Part shown: in pieces, positions 10,099 through 19,938 of the stretch
Position numbering within the stretch: the stretch's first letter is position 1
Layout: the number at the start of each line of letters is the position of its first letter
Source: Nitrososphaeria archaeon
GTDB taxonomy: Archaea > Thermoproteota > Nitrososphaeria > JACIWG01
Length of the DNA: 37,339 bases
Direction: 5' to 3'
NCBI GenBank assembly: GCA_026413865.1
Contig: JAOAKB010000012.1
Span: forward strand, 1-37,339
Program-made: the position numbers and the translations under genes
The notes under the pieces: generated by a model
What the model was told of the DNA's origin: nothing
The model's database searches: none
What the model saw: the letters and a program-made list of their open reading frames with translations, nothing else

Positions 10099-11586
10099 AT
10101 GACTTTCCCAAGAAACTTTTTATGGGGTGTATCATCAAGCGGTTTCCAATTTGAAATGGGTAATCCTGCAGGAGAAGGTATAGACAGAAATACCGACTGG
10201 TTTTTATGGGTTCATGATAGATATAATATTGAAAAGAAGATTGTTAGTGGCGATTTACCTGAAAATGGACCAGATTATTGGCACTTATACGAAAAAGACC
10301 ATCAACTTGCAAAAGATATGGGACTGAACTCTTATAGGCTAGGTATTGAATGGAGCAGAATTTTTCCAACTCCAACTAAGGAAATCAAGGTTGATGTTGA
10401 GAAAAACGAATTTAAAAGAATATCAAATATATCAGCTAAAGAAAATTTTCTTGAAAAGATGGATGAGATTGCTGACAAAGCAGCATTAAATCATTACAAA
10501 AAAATGATATTAGATATAATAGATAAGGGTATGAAGCCAATTATATGCTTAAACCACTTCACACTACCATTATGGGTACATCAGCCAATTAATGTTAGAA
10601 ACTCTAAAGGACGGTTTGGACCAAAGGGTTGGATTGATGAAGAAACTATTGTAGAGTTTTGGAAGTATACTGCTTATATAGCATGGAAACTTGGGGATAT
10701 AATTGACTTTTTGGTTACATTTAATGAACCAAACATTGTCGCTGAAACAGGATACCTATTCCCAGAAATGGGGTTTCCTCCAGGATTAAACAATTTTAGA
10801 CTTTTCAGAAAATGCTTATGCAATTTAGTTATTGCACATGCTAGAGCTTATGATGTAATTAAGCAATTTAATAAGGTTTCTAAAGTTGGCATCATACTAA
10901 ATATTGTACCAATGGAACCATATAATAAAGAAAAGGACCTAAATGCATGCAACGTTTCAAGCCATATACATAACTTATTTTTTATTGAGGCAGTTTTAAA
11001 TGGATGGATTGACGAAAACTTAAATTGTAAAATAGATAGGGGAGAAAAAGATTCGTCTGTAGGAAATAAGGTTGACTGGATAGGTATCAACTATTACACA
11101 CGAAACGTAATAAAAGGTAGAAGGTCTATACTAGCTAAACTTTTTGCCGGAATACCTACTATTCCTGAAATAGTTAGGGGATATGGTAACAATTGTAAAC
11201 CTAATGATTTTTCTAATGATGGGAAACCGACATCAGATTTTGGATGGGAAATTTATCCTACCGGCCTTCTACACGCTTTGGAACTTATGAAAAAATATGA
11301 TAAACCCTTGTATATTACCGAAAATGGTATTGCTGATTTCGAGGATAAGTTAAGACCAAATTTTATTGTAGAACACTTGAAGGTTTTGGAAGATGCTATC
11401 GCAAAAGAGAAAATAGATGTAAGAGGCTATTTTCATTGGTCGCTCACAGATAATTATGAATGGGCACAAGGATTTAGAATGAGATTTGGTCTCTATTATG
11501 TAGATTTTAAAACTAAGGAGAGAAAGGCTAGAAAAAGTTGTGAAGTTTATAAGAAAATTGTTTCAGCTAACACCACCTTTGATTAG
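10099..11586 (+). CDS. Glycoside hydrolase family 1 beta-glycosidase (LacS-like)
   Basis: FLWGVSSSGFQFEMG, TFNEPN acid/base, YITENGIAD nucleophile. Confidence 0.94.
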   Translation: MTFPRNFLWGVSSSGFQFEMGNPAGEGIDRNTDWFLWVHDRYNIEKKIVSGDLPENGPDYWHLYEKDHQLAKDMGLNSYRLGIEWSRIFPTPTKEIKVDVEKNEFKRISNISAKENFLEKMDEIADKAALNHYKKMILDIIDKGMKPIICLNHFTLPLWVHQPINVRNSKGRFGPKGWIDEETIVEFWKYTAYIAWKLGDIIDFLVTFNEPNIVAETGYLFPEMGFPPGLNNFRLFRKCLCNLVIAHARAYDVIKQFNKVSKVGIILNIVPMEPYNKEKDLNACNVSSHIHNLFFIEAVLNGWIDENLNCKIDRGEKDSSVGNKVDWIGINYYTRNVIKGRRSILAKLFAGIPTIPEIVRGYGNNCKPNDFSNDGKPTSDFGWEIYPTGLLHALELMKKYDKPLYITENGIADFEDKLRPNFIVEHLKVLEDAIAKEKIDVRGYFHWSLTDNYEWAQGFRMRFGLYYVDFKTKERKARKSCEVYKKIVSANTTFD

Positions 11587-12870
11587 CTCAGCCATGCGCC
11601 TTATCTTATTTCTTGTAGCAATGATATCTTTAGGTATCACATAAGCTAATACAATAAATAATATTCCACATACAATCCAAGTGGACACTGAGACATAAAG
11701 GATACTTAATCCTAAGCCTAGCGAATCAGCCAAGTAGCCTGCGATTAATGGGGAAGCTGAAGAACCAGCAAATTCAAATATTCTAAGTAATGAGTCCGCA
11801 GAACTTCTTATCTCTGGTTCTGTGACATCTGTTACAGCTGCAGACACGTTTGGACCTGCCATTGGCAGAATAAACGATGCAATTGCACCTAATATTGTGA
11901 AACCCATAATGTCTTCTATTGGCCACATTAACGTTATATACAAAGTTAACGCTGAAAGAAACACATCTATTGCACCAACTATTGCACGGCCACTGTATAT
12001 TTTAGAAAAAAGTAGGTCGCCGATTGCACCACCCACAAGATTTCCGATTACCATAACAATAAGCCACACAAGCATCACAATCATAGCCTCTGTTTCATCA
12101 AACAATCTTTCCTTGAGCATGTAAGTGAAAATCCAGGCTTGAAGACATTGCCACGGAAAAACACCAAAAAAACCTTGCAGGTTAAGAAATAGTAGCGACG
12201 GTCTTTTTACTAAACTAATCATTTCTCTAAATTTTATTCTATAAAGTCCTTCTTTTAAAGCTAAGCCTGAAAGTTCAGGTTCTGAGCTGCCTCTTGGAAT
12301 ATCTTTTACATAAAAATATACGATAATAGCCATTAGTATACCTATACCTCCGGTTATAAGGAAGAGATATCGCCAACCATAAACATAACCTAGCATAACT
12401 CCAATAATAGTACCGATTAGTGCACCAAAGGCACCTGTTGCATTTATCAACCCCAAAGGTTTGCCTCTACTTTTTGGAGGAAAATAGTCACTTATCAGAC
12501 TATTAATTCCTGATGGGGGTGTATCATCAATGCCCGTCAATGTTCTAGTTACAAAAAAGCCTGTAAAATTTCTTGGAAGAGTATTTAACCAAGTTGTTAT
12601 ACCCCACAATATTCCAGATACACTAATTAGAAGCCTTCTTGAATACTTATCAAAAAGGTAACCCCAAATAGGGTAAAGTAACACTGAAAAGGCGAATGTA
12701 GCAGTAAATATTGCACCGCCACTAACATAGGTGATCTGAAATTCTTCTAAAATTTGTGGAAGGACTACTGAAATCACATAAATGTCAGCTGTATGAAGGG
12801 ACCTAAATATGAATAAGATTATTGCTATAGTCCAAGCATATTTTAGAGAAGATAGATGCATAAAAGTCAC
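11563..12870 (-). CDS. MFS transporter
   Basis: Multi-TM protein, GYLFDKYSRR loop motif, 435 aa; overlaps start of GH4 gene by 4 bp. Confidence 0.9.
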   Translation of the reverse strand: MTFMHLSSLKYAWTIAIILFIFRSLHTADIYVISVVLPQILEEFQITYVSGGAIFTATFAFSVLLYPIWGYLFDKYSRRLLISVSGILWGITTWLNTLPRNFTGFFVTRTLTGIDDTPPSGINSLISDYFPPKSRGKPLGLINATGAFGALIGTIIGVMLGYVYGWRYLFLITGGIGILMAIIVYFYVKDIPRGSSEPELSGLALKEGLYRIKFREMISLVKRPSLLFLNLQGFFGVFPWQCLQAWIFTYMLKERLFDETEAMIVMLVWLIVMVIGNLVGGAIGDLLFSKIYSGRAIVGAIDVFLSALTLYITLMWPIEDIMGFTILGAIASFILPMAGPNVSAAVTDVTEPEIRSSADSLLRIFEFAGSSASPLIAGYLADSLGLGLSILYVSVSTWIVCGILFIVLAYVIPKDIIATRNKIRRMAELIKGGVS

Positions 12871-14231
12871 TTATAATGTTTAAAGGCTTCACTATTCCAC
12901 GGTTGTCTAAGCTGCTCTTCAATAACTCTTTTCGCATCATCAAATGATCTTGTTCTAGAATCTTCTGCTACCATAAGTATTAGACTTGTCCTATCACCTT
13001 CAAGGAATGCTTGAAGAATCTGCTCCATTTTAAGCATTCTAGGAATCATGTTAAATAGCATAATCCTCTTAGGTAATGAACCAACATGCATGCCTTTAAT
13101 ACCCGTCCCATCAACTAATACTGGAACTTCAACTACAACATTATCAGGTATTCCAGAAATTAGGCCATTGTTTGGAATGTTCAATTGTAAAATCGTTTGC
13201 TTGTCATTTAGGATTGCATCAATTAAAGGAACATGTTGCTCACCACTAAATTTTGGAGGATAAAAGTCGGTCAGTTTGAGTTCAGGATTATTTGCAAGAT
13301 AATAGAGTTTTTCAAGATTTTCCTTTAAAAGCTTCAGATAAAGTGTCCAGCCAATTTCTGAATCAAAACCGCCAGTTGGACCAAACCACTTTTTCTTGCT
13401 TTCTAAATCCTTATGAAACCACCAAGGCGAAGTACTTCTTACTGTATCACCTATTGGAAATAGCCCATATAGTCTATACATTTCAACAGCGGCCTTGGAA
13501 AGCTGTTCGCATTCCCATGGGAGCGCCTTTAAATATTCTTCACTCGTCCAATACTCTTCAGCTTCCTCTTCAATCCATTTATCTAAAATTGGGTAGGCAT
13601 TTTCACCTTTATAGAGAAAATCTTTAAGCCATATGTTATGATTAAAGCCTGCTATTGTAACCCTAACATGCTCCTCGCTCAAGCCAAGTTTTCTAACAAT
13701 ATCCTTATAACCTAAGTGACCATGACAAACGCCAACAACCTTAATCTTTGTTTGCCTGCTAATTAGAGTAACCCCTTCAAACACAGGGTTTGCGGCTTGA
13801 ATTAGCCAGGCTTCTGGACAATATTTTTCCATATCAATTGCAAGTTCTAGAAAGAACTTTAGTTGATGGTATGCGCCAACACCACCATAATAGTCACTAA
13901 CTCTTTCACCGACACCCCTATAATATCCGTATTTCTCAGCAATCTTCCGCTCTTCCTCCATTGGCTCATATCCTCCAACCTTAACTGTATTAACAACAAA
14001 ATCTGAACCTTCTAAAGCATCTTTTCTACTTAGAGTTTTTTCTATAGAAAGATTTGCCTTGGTTTCCTTTGAATACCTTATAGCCAATTGATACATCACA
14101 TTTAAGCGTTCCTCATTAATGTCCATCAAAACAACTTTACAACCATGTAAACTTTTTGTGAGACATAAGTCAACCATAAGTCTTCCAGTAAAGACTACAC
14201 TTCCTGCACCTATTATAGAAATTTTTACCAT
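12867..14231 (-). CDS. Glycoside hydrolase family 4 (NAD- and metal-dependent alpha-glycosidase type)
   Basis: KISIIGAGSVVFTGRLMVDL Rossmann start, NTVKVGGYEPMEEERKI, QAANPVFEG, GVCHGHLG metal-ligand Cys region, AGFNHNIWL. Confidence 0.92.
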   Translation of the reverse strand: MVKISIIGAGSVVFTGRLMVDLCLTKSLHGCKVVLMDINEERLNVMYQLAIRYSKETKANLSIEKTLSRKDALEGSDFVVNTVKVGGYEPMEEERKIAEKYGYYRGVGERVSDYYGGVGAYHQLKFFLELAIDMEKYCPEAWLIQAANPVFEGVTLISRQTKIKVVGVCHGHLGYKDIVRKLGLSEEHVRVTIAGFNHNIWLKDFLYKGENAYPILDKWIEEEAEEYWTSEEYLKALPWECEQLSKAAVEMYRLYGLFPIGDTVRSTSPWWFHKDLESKKKWFGPTGGFDSEIGWTLYLKLLKENLEKLYYLANNPELKLTDFYPPKFSGEQHVPLIDAILNDKQTILQLNIPNNGLISGIPDNVVVEVPVLVDGTGIKGMHVGSLPKRIMLFNMIPRMLKMEQILQAFLEGDRTSLILMVAEDSRTRSFDDAKRVIEEQLRQPWNSEAFKHYK

Positions 14232-14301
14232 AAATTATACTTTTGCTCTTATTCTTAAAAACCTTTTTCAAAGAATAAATAGTCGTATAATGTAAAATTT
14301 T

Positions 14302-15222
14302 GTGGCTATGGATCCCCCAATTGTGAAAGGTTTACTTTACTATATTATCAGTGCTTATCTTCTAGCATTCCTAGTTGACATTCTTGCCTTACATATTATA
14401 ACAAACTATCCTTTAACCTCAATGACGACAATCCTAATTTGGGGCTTAATTAGAATGTATACGCCTACGTTAGCATCAATAATAGGATTAAAAGTTTTAG
14501 GAAAAAACGTTGTTTATGAGATAAAAGGATTTTTAGGTCAAATTAAAAATGTTCTAACACTAAAATGGTATTTCCTTTCACCACTAATAACTTTTGCAAG
14601 CTTAGGAATTTACATACTATTTTCAATGATTTTTGGATTCTTTAACTTGACAACACTTATTGAACAAACAGAAGCCTTACAAAATATTTTATCACCAGAA
14701 ACCAATCAAACAACATTACTTATTATAATTATTTTATCCATGATATTATCATCATACATTGCAGCCATAACTCTGAACGCTATTTTTGCTCTAGGAGAAG
14801 AAATTGGCTGGAGAGGATTTCTTGTAAATTTACTTTTAGAAAAAATTGGATTCCTGAAAACAAGCATTATTGTGGGCATACTTTGGGGCTTATGGCATGC
14901 TACCGCGATATTATTTCTTGGACACAATTATCAAGTACATAGGATTGAAGGAGTCATACTTTTTACAATAATAACAATCCTTTTTACCTTCCCACACATT
15001 TTTGTCAGAAATTCTTCCAAGAGCGTGCTACCAGCTGCTTCATTGCATGGCTCAATAAATGCATTATGGGGCTTCACCCTATTAATAACCAAATCAGCTG
15101 ACAATGAAATATTTGGAGGATTAGGATTCTTGGGCATTTTTACTTGGCTTATTACAAGCCTTTTATTGACATATGTTTATAAAAGGAAAAATTCTAAAGC
15201 CAATTTTATGAAAAGTTTATAA
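14302..15222 (+). CDS. CPBP-family (Abi/CAAX) intramembrane metalloprotease
   Basis: GEEIGWRGFLVN, LWGLWHATAILF, SLHGSINALWGF in a multi-TM protein; GTG start. Confidence 0.9.
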   Translation: MAMDPPIVKGLLYYIISAYLLAFLVDILALHIITNYPLTSMTTILIWGLIRMYTPTLASIIGLKVLGKNVVYEIKGFLGQIKNVLTLKWYFLSPLITFASLGIYILFSMIFGFFNLTTLIEQTEALQNILSPETNQTTLLIIIILSMILSSYIAAITLNAIFALGEEIGWRGFLVNLLLEKIGFLKTSIIVGILWGLWHATAILFLGHNYQVHRIEGVILFTIITILFTFPHIFVRNSSKSVLPAASLHGSINALWGFTLLITKSADNEIFGGLGFLGIFTWLITSLLLTYVYKRKNSKANFMKSL

Positions 15223-15253
15223 CTTTAAAATATAGTAAAAAATTTGATAGTAG

Positions 15254-16513
15254 ATGAGCGAAGTCAACAATTTAAGAGTTATAATCCCTGTTGGCGGAGA
15301 AGCTAAGAGACTTAAACCATTAACTTGTGAAGTTTCTAAGGCGCTTGTAAGATTATTAAATAGACCATTAGTTGAGATAGCTATAGTAAAATTGGCAAGA
15401 CAAGGTGTTAGACATTTTATTTTTGGAGTTAAAGGTTATGTAAATTATCGAGCACTCTATGACTATTTTCAGGACGGTGTTGGATTATCTGCAAAATACG
15501 GTATAAATCCCCGAATTCACATCAAGTATCAGCCTAATAGAGAAGATTTGGGTAGTGCTGATTCAGTAAGAATAAATATGGAATATTATGAGATAGATTC
15601 TCCTGTAGTTGGAGTTCAAGGTGATAATATATTTGACATAGATGTTACTGATTTCCTAAAGTTTCATAAGGAAAGAAATGCTTTAATGACAATAGGCCTA
15701 GTTCATGTAGAAAATGTGGAGGATTATGGGGTAGTTGAAATGGATAAAGATTATAGGATACAAAGATTTATCGAAAAACCCAAAAAAGAAGAGGCGCCAT
15801 CAAACCTTGCTAACACCGGAATATATCTTTTGAGCCCAGAGATTAAAAAAGTGTTTAAGGAGCCTAAGATAAAGGAAATGCTTGAGAAGAATAGAAGACT
15901 AGATTTTGGTTTAGACCTAATACCATATCTAGTAAATTCCAAAGCACCAATTTATGGCTACATTCTTAAAGGAGAATGGCATGATATTGGAACACCACAA
16001 AGATACTTAAATGCAATGCTTCGAATATTACATAGTGGTGCAAGAGGATTAGATATCGAAGGTAAAATATCAGATGAATCAAATGTTTGGATACAAGGAC
16101 AAAGTCCAGAAGCGTTAAAGAGAAGAGAAGAAATCTTAGAAAAGATAAGAAGTGGCAGGATAACTGTAGAAGGTTCAGCTCTGATTGGTAGACATTGTAG
16201 CATTGGAGAAGGAACAGTTATTAAGGATTCATGTATTGATAATTATTGTATTATTGGCAAAAATGTGGTTATAGAACGTTCAGCAATAATGGACAGGGCT
16301 ATGATAGAGGATGGAGCAGAAATAAGGGACAGTATAATAGGCAGGCACGTCAGAATAAAATCTTCAGTAAATAATCCTACGAAAATAGTCGGAGTTAGTG
16401 TAATAGCTGACGACAATATATTAGGCGAAGGATGCGAAATAATTTCTACAAAAATATATCCGCATAAGGTTATTCCTTCAGGAAGAAGAATGATAAACGA
16501 AACATTAGAATAA
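15254..16513 (+). CDS. Sugar-phosphate nucleotidyltransferase with left-handed beta-helix domain
   Basis: RVIIPVGGEAKRLKPLTCEVSKALVRLLNRPLVE, GVQGDNIFD, hexapeptide-type repeats at C-terminus. Confidence 0.9.
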   Translation: MSEVNNLRVIIPVGGEAKRLKPLTCEVSKALVRLLNRPLVEIAIVKLARQGVRHFIFGVKGYVNYRALYDYFQDGVGLSAKYGINPRIHIKYQPNREDLGSADSVRINMEYYEIDSPVVGVQGDNIFDIDVTDFLKFHKERNALMTIGLVHVENVEDYGVVEMDKDYRIQRFIEKPKKEEAPSNLANTGIYLLSPEIKKVFKEPKIKEMLEKNRRLDFGLDLIPYLVNSKAPIYGYILKGEWHDIGTPQRYLNAMLRILHSGARGLDIEGKISDESNVWIQGQSPEALKRREEILEKIRSGRITVEGSALIGRHCSIGEGTVIKDSCIDNYCIIGKNVVIERSAIMDRAMIEDGAEIRDSIIGRHVRIKSSVNNPTKIVGVSVIADDNILGEGCEIISTKIYPHKVIPSGRRMINETLE

Positions 16514-16579
16514 GTGATAAAAGATTAACTTAATTAAGCAAAGTTTATTAACATAAAATTAAATCAAATTTATGAGAGT

Positions 16580-17674
16580 ATGGCTTCAAAATTTGTTGGT
16601 ATAATAATAGTGGCTTTACTTGTGATAACGGGTATAGCCATATTAGTGCCAATGATATTGGGGTACGCAGCATACTTACAATCAGGCTTATCATTAATTG
16701 AAACAAAAACCACTACAGTCACATACACAAATCCAGCATATACAAAAACAGTGACAGTGACTTACGTTGTTGGTAATGCAAGCTATGACGCATCAATAAT
16801 ATTCCAGCTTACATCACCAAGTGTTGTACAAGTAACGGTATACGATAAAAATTATCAACAACTAAGCTTAGGCTCTGGATTCATATATGATAGTAACGGA
16901 CATGTTATAACAAATGAACATGTAGTTGAAGGAGGCACATACTTTATTGTCATGACATACGATAATGAAATGTTTGAAGCTAGACTTGTTGGAAAAGATT
17001 CATATGCGGATTTAGCAGTATTGGAGGCAGAATTACCTGAAAAGTATCCTCCATTAAAGCTTGCTGAAGTGATAACAATTGGGGAGCCAGTATATGCAAT
17101 AGGAAGCCCATTTGGATTAACAGGAAGTATAACATCTGGGATTGTGAGCCAAGTTAACAGAACGGGGATAACATATGTTCCAATGCTTCAGACAGATGCT
17201 GCAATAAATCCAGGAAACTCTGGAGGACCATTAATAAATTCAAGAGGGGAAGTTGTTGGTGTTGCAACAGCTGGAATAGAAAAGTCTGTTGCAGAAGGAG
17301 TTGGTTTTGCTGTCCCATCAACAATAGTTAAGAGAATTGTACCAGAACTTATCAAAAATGGAGTATACAAACACCCGTACATTGGAATATATGGAGAATA
17401 TTTAGACCCAATAGTTGCATCATCGTATGGCTTACCAAAGAGTATAACCTCCGGATTTATAATAACACAGATAGTTAGCAATTCTCCAGCAGCAAAAAGT
17501 GGTTTAAAAGTAAAAGACGTCATTATAGCTATTGATGATTACCCAATTAAAAAAGATCCTGACCTCAATTATCTTATGGCTTACAAATATTCTCCAGGAG
17601 ATACAGTAATTATAACTGTTATCAGAGACGGAAGAACGGTCAATATTCAATTAACATTAGGTGAAAGACCATAA
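16580..17674 (+). CDS. HtrA/DegP-like serine protease with PDZ domain, membrane anchored
   Basis: N-terminal TM, TNEHVVEGG (His), DSYADLAVLE (Asp), NPGNSGGPL (Ser), C-terminal PDZ. Confidence 0.94.
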   Translation: MASKFVGIIIVALLVITGIAILVPMILGYAAYLQSGLSLIETKTTTVTYTNPAYTKTVTVTYVVGNASYDASIIFQLTSPSVVQVTVYDKNYQQLSLGSGFIYDSNGHVITNEHVVEGGTYFIVMTYDNEMFEARLVGKDSYADLAVLEAELPEKYPPLKLAEVITIGEPVYAIGSPFGLTGSITSGIVSQVNRTGITYVPMLQTDAAINPGNSGGPLINSRGEVVGVATAGIEKSVAEGVGFAVPSTIVKRIVPELIKNGVYKHPYIGIYGEYLDPIVASSYGLPKSITSGFIITQIVSNSPAAKSGLKVKDVIIAIDDYPIKKDPDLNYLMAYKYSPGDTVIITVIRDGRTVNIQLTLGERP

Positions 17675-17779
17675 CTTTGAAAATTTTAGAAAAGAACTAG
17701 ATTATAAATTGCCCTAATTTTTCAAAAAACTTTTTATACAAAATTGTAAAGTATTAAAATTGAGTTTATCATATAGTTT

Positions 17780-17850
17780 GTTTACGGTAAACTTATTTTT
17801 AATCAACATAATCAATATATGTTTATGATAAACTTAGTATATCTTAAACT
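17780..17850. repeat. GTTTA-N3-TAAAC palindrome cluster, copy 1
   Basis: GTTTACGGTAAAC (17780-17792), GTTTATGATAAAC (17821-17833), then 4 nt and TATATCTTAAACT (17838-17850). Confidence 0.75.
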
Positions 17851-17944
17851 ATAAACGATAGTCTTCTACTCTTAAATTTTCGCAAGATTCCACAGTATTA
17901 CTTTTTGGAGGGACTCTAAAATTAATATTTTCTTCATTAATGAT

Positions 17945-18616
17945 TTAACTTGTATTGGAGAACAACTTCTTCTTCAGGAGGACTTGTGAGATAACAGTTC
18001 CACATGGTATCAAGATTTCAGCTGAGCCATCTAATGAGTCTAGCACTAGATGCATTAGCCTTATCTCCTTCACAACACCAGTCTGACCAGAAATGGTTAC
18101 AATATCACCAAAAGTAAATGGTCTAGTAATTAAAATAAAGACTCCAGCAATTAGATGAGATAAAACTGTCTGTGTTGCAAAACCAACAACCAATCCACCA
18201 AATGAACCTATTGTTAATGCAGTTGCTGGATTAACATTTAATATTGATGCAACAATTGTTAGAAGAATACCTATTCCAAAAATTTTTGTCAAAGTCTTAA
18301 ACGTTGATGCTGTGGGATGGTCAGTTATCTTTATAAAATAACGGTATACGATACCACTTAAAGTATTTGTAATAAGATATCCAAAAATAAAAACCAGTAA
18401 GGCATGAACATATGGAATGTATGGATTAATAAACAGTATTATTGTACTATACTGCTTTAAATGTTCAGGTATTTCTTCGTAAGTAGTCCACCTAAAAAGG
18501 TAGTTTAAGATTATCAAAATTATTATAAGAATAACTATATATGATACTATTTTTACGCTACCATACTTAAAATTTTGCATTCTACTTTTGACAGCACTAT
18601 TTCTTTTGCTACCCAT
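17945..18616 (-). CDS. MscS-type mechanosensitive channel family protein
   Basis: GSFGGLVVGFATQTVLSHLIAGVFILITRPFTFGDIV, GVVKEIRLMHLVL; short C-terminus. Confidence 0.88.
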   Translation of the reverse strand: MGSKRNSAVKSRMQNFKYGSVKIVSYIVILIIILIILNYLFRWTTYEEIPEHLKQYSTIILFINPYIPYVHALLVFIFGYLITNTLSGIVYRYFIKITDHPTASTFKTLTKIFGIGILLTIVASILNVNPATALTIGSFGGLVVGFATQTVLSHLIAGVFILITRPFTFGDIVTISGQTGVVKEIRLMHLVLDSLDGSAEILIPCGTVISQVLLKKKLFSNTS

Positions 18617-18653
18617 TTGTTCCTCTATTATTCATACTAAAATAAATATTTTA

Positions 18654-19418
18654 TTAAAGATATTTTTCGGCACAGTCTTCCGGAATGTACCCGAGCTTTG
18701 CTTTAGTTTCACTTAAGTCGAAAACAGGATGCCTATTATTTGATATACCATAAAATATTCCAAATTTAATATCGGATTCGAGACTTTTATGTATAAGCTG
18801 AGCCATATCATGAGCACTTATCCATAACCCAAGAATCTTTTCAGGAGAATATGTGGGATGCACTTTTTGTCCTGTAATATACTCTCTAAAGAATTGTGAA
18901 GGATCGTCCAAATCCCTGCAAATACCAATTCTTAAACATATAATGCTTAACCCATATTTTTTAAAATAATAGTGTGCAAGTGCTTCACCAAAAACTTTAC
19001 TAACACCATAAAGACTGTCAGGTGCGATTGGAGCATCAGGACCAACGATATCTTTTTCATTTATAAGTGTACCACATGCATGATTTGAACTTGCATAAAC
19101 AACTTTCTTAACATTACATAAACGGGCTGCCTCAAAAACGTTATATGTGCCAATAATATTTGTATTCAAAACAGAGTTCCACTCAGCTTCAACACGAGCG
19201 TCTGCGGCCAAATGAACTATGGCGTCTACACCTTTAACCGCATTTAATACACTATTAAAATCGGCAATATCACCATAAACAACTTCAACATCAAATGTGT
19301 CTAGAGATTTCTTATGTAGCATAAGACGAAAAGTGTAGTAGTTTTTGTATTCTCTAATAAAAGCACGTCCTATCCTACCACTGGCACCTGTTACAAGAAC
19401 CTTCATATTCTTAGCCAT
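18654..19418 (-). CDS. NAD-dependent epimerase/dehydratase (extended SDR), uronate dehydrogenase-like
   Basis: VLVTGASGRIGRAF, VYASSNHACG, PDSLYGVSKVFGEALAHYY. Confidence 0.85.
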   Translation of the reverse strand: MAKNMKVLVTGASGRIGRAFIREYKNYYTFRLMLHKKSLDTFDVEVVYGDIADFNSVLNAVKGVDAIVHLAADARVEAEWNSVLNTNIIGTYNVFEAARLCNVKKVVYASSNHACGTLINEKDIVGPDAPIAPDSLYGVSKVFGEALAHYYFKKYGLSIICLRIGICRDLDDPSQFFREYITGQKVHPTYSPEKILGLWISAHDMAQLIHKSLESDIKFGIFYGISNNRHPVFDLSETKAKLGYIPEDCAEKYL

Positions 19419-19547
19419 TGTCTTATTTTAAAGTCATTTTATTGATTATAAACTTTTTCTAAAAAATTCCTTATCTAAAAAATTAAGAATTTATTATAGA
19501 AACGTATATGGTTATAATTTGTCTTTTTAGTCCTTTTAATAATTTTG

Positions 19548-19885
19548 TTGGTACAATATTTGGATACCACTATTATTTTGTTAGAGAAAATGCATAGAGG
19601 ACAAGAATTATAAGTAATCTTACTTTTTTGGGAGCACTATAATTGAGTATACTTCGCTTGAAAATTTTTGAGAAACATATGAAACATATACTATAACTAT
19701 TATTATAATACTTGGATAATATTAGGTTGGAGGTTACGATTTTGAGCTATATCGTTAAATTCGGGAGCGTTCACTGACCTGATCCAATAATATATTAAAA
19801 TAAAAGATTATTTGTGGTATACAATACCAAAATAAGGTTAATCGATAAAATGATAGTGAACCATTTATACAAGAATTTTGATTAA
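19548..19885 (+). pseudogene. Degraded VapC/PIN-domain toxin gene
   Basis: Fragments in shifting frames: QYLDTTIILLEKMHRGQEL*, FELYR*IRERSL, PDPIIY*NKRLFVVYNTKIRLIDKM. Confidence 0.55.
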
Positions 19886-19938
19886 CTAAATTTGCTTTTA
19901 AAAATTTTTATAATCTGTTTATGCTTTACTCTTGACGA

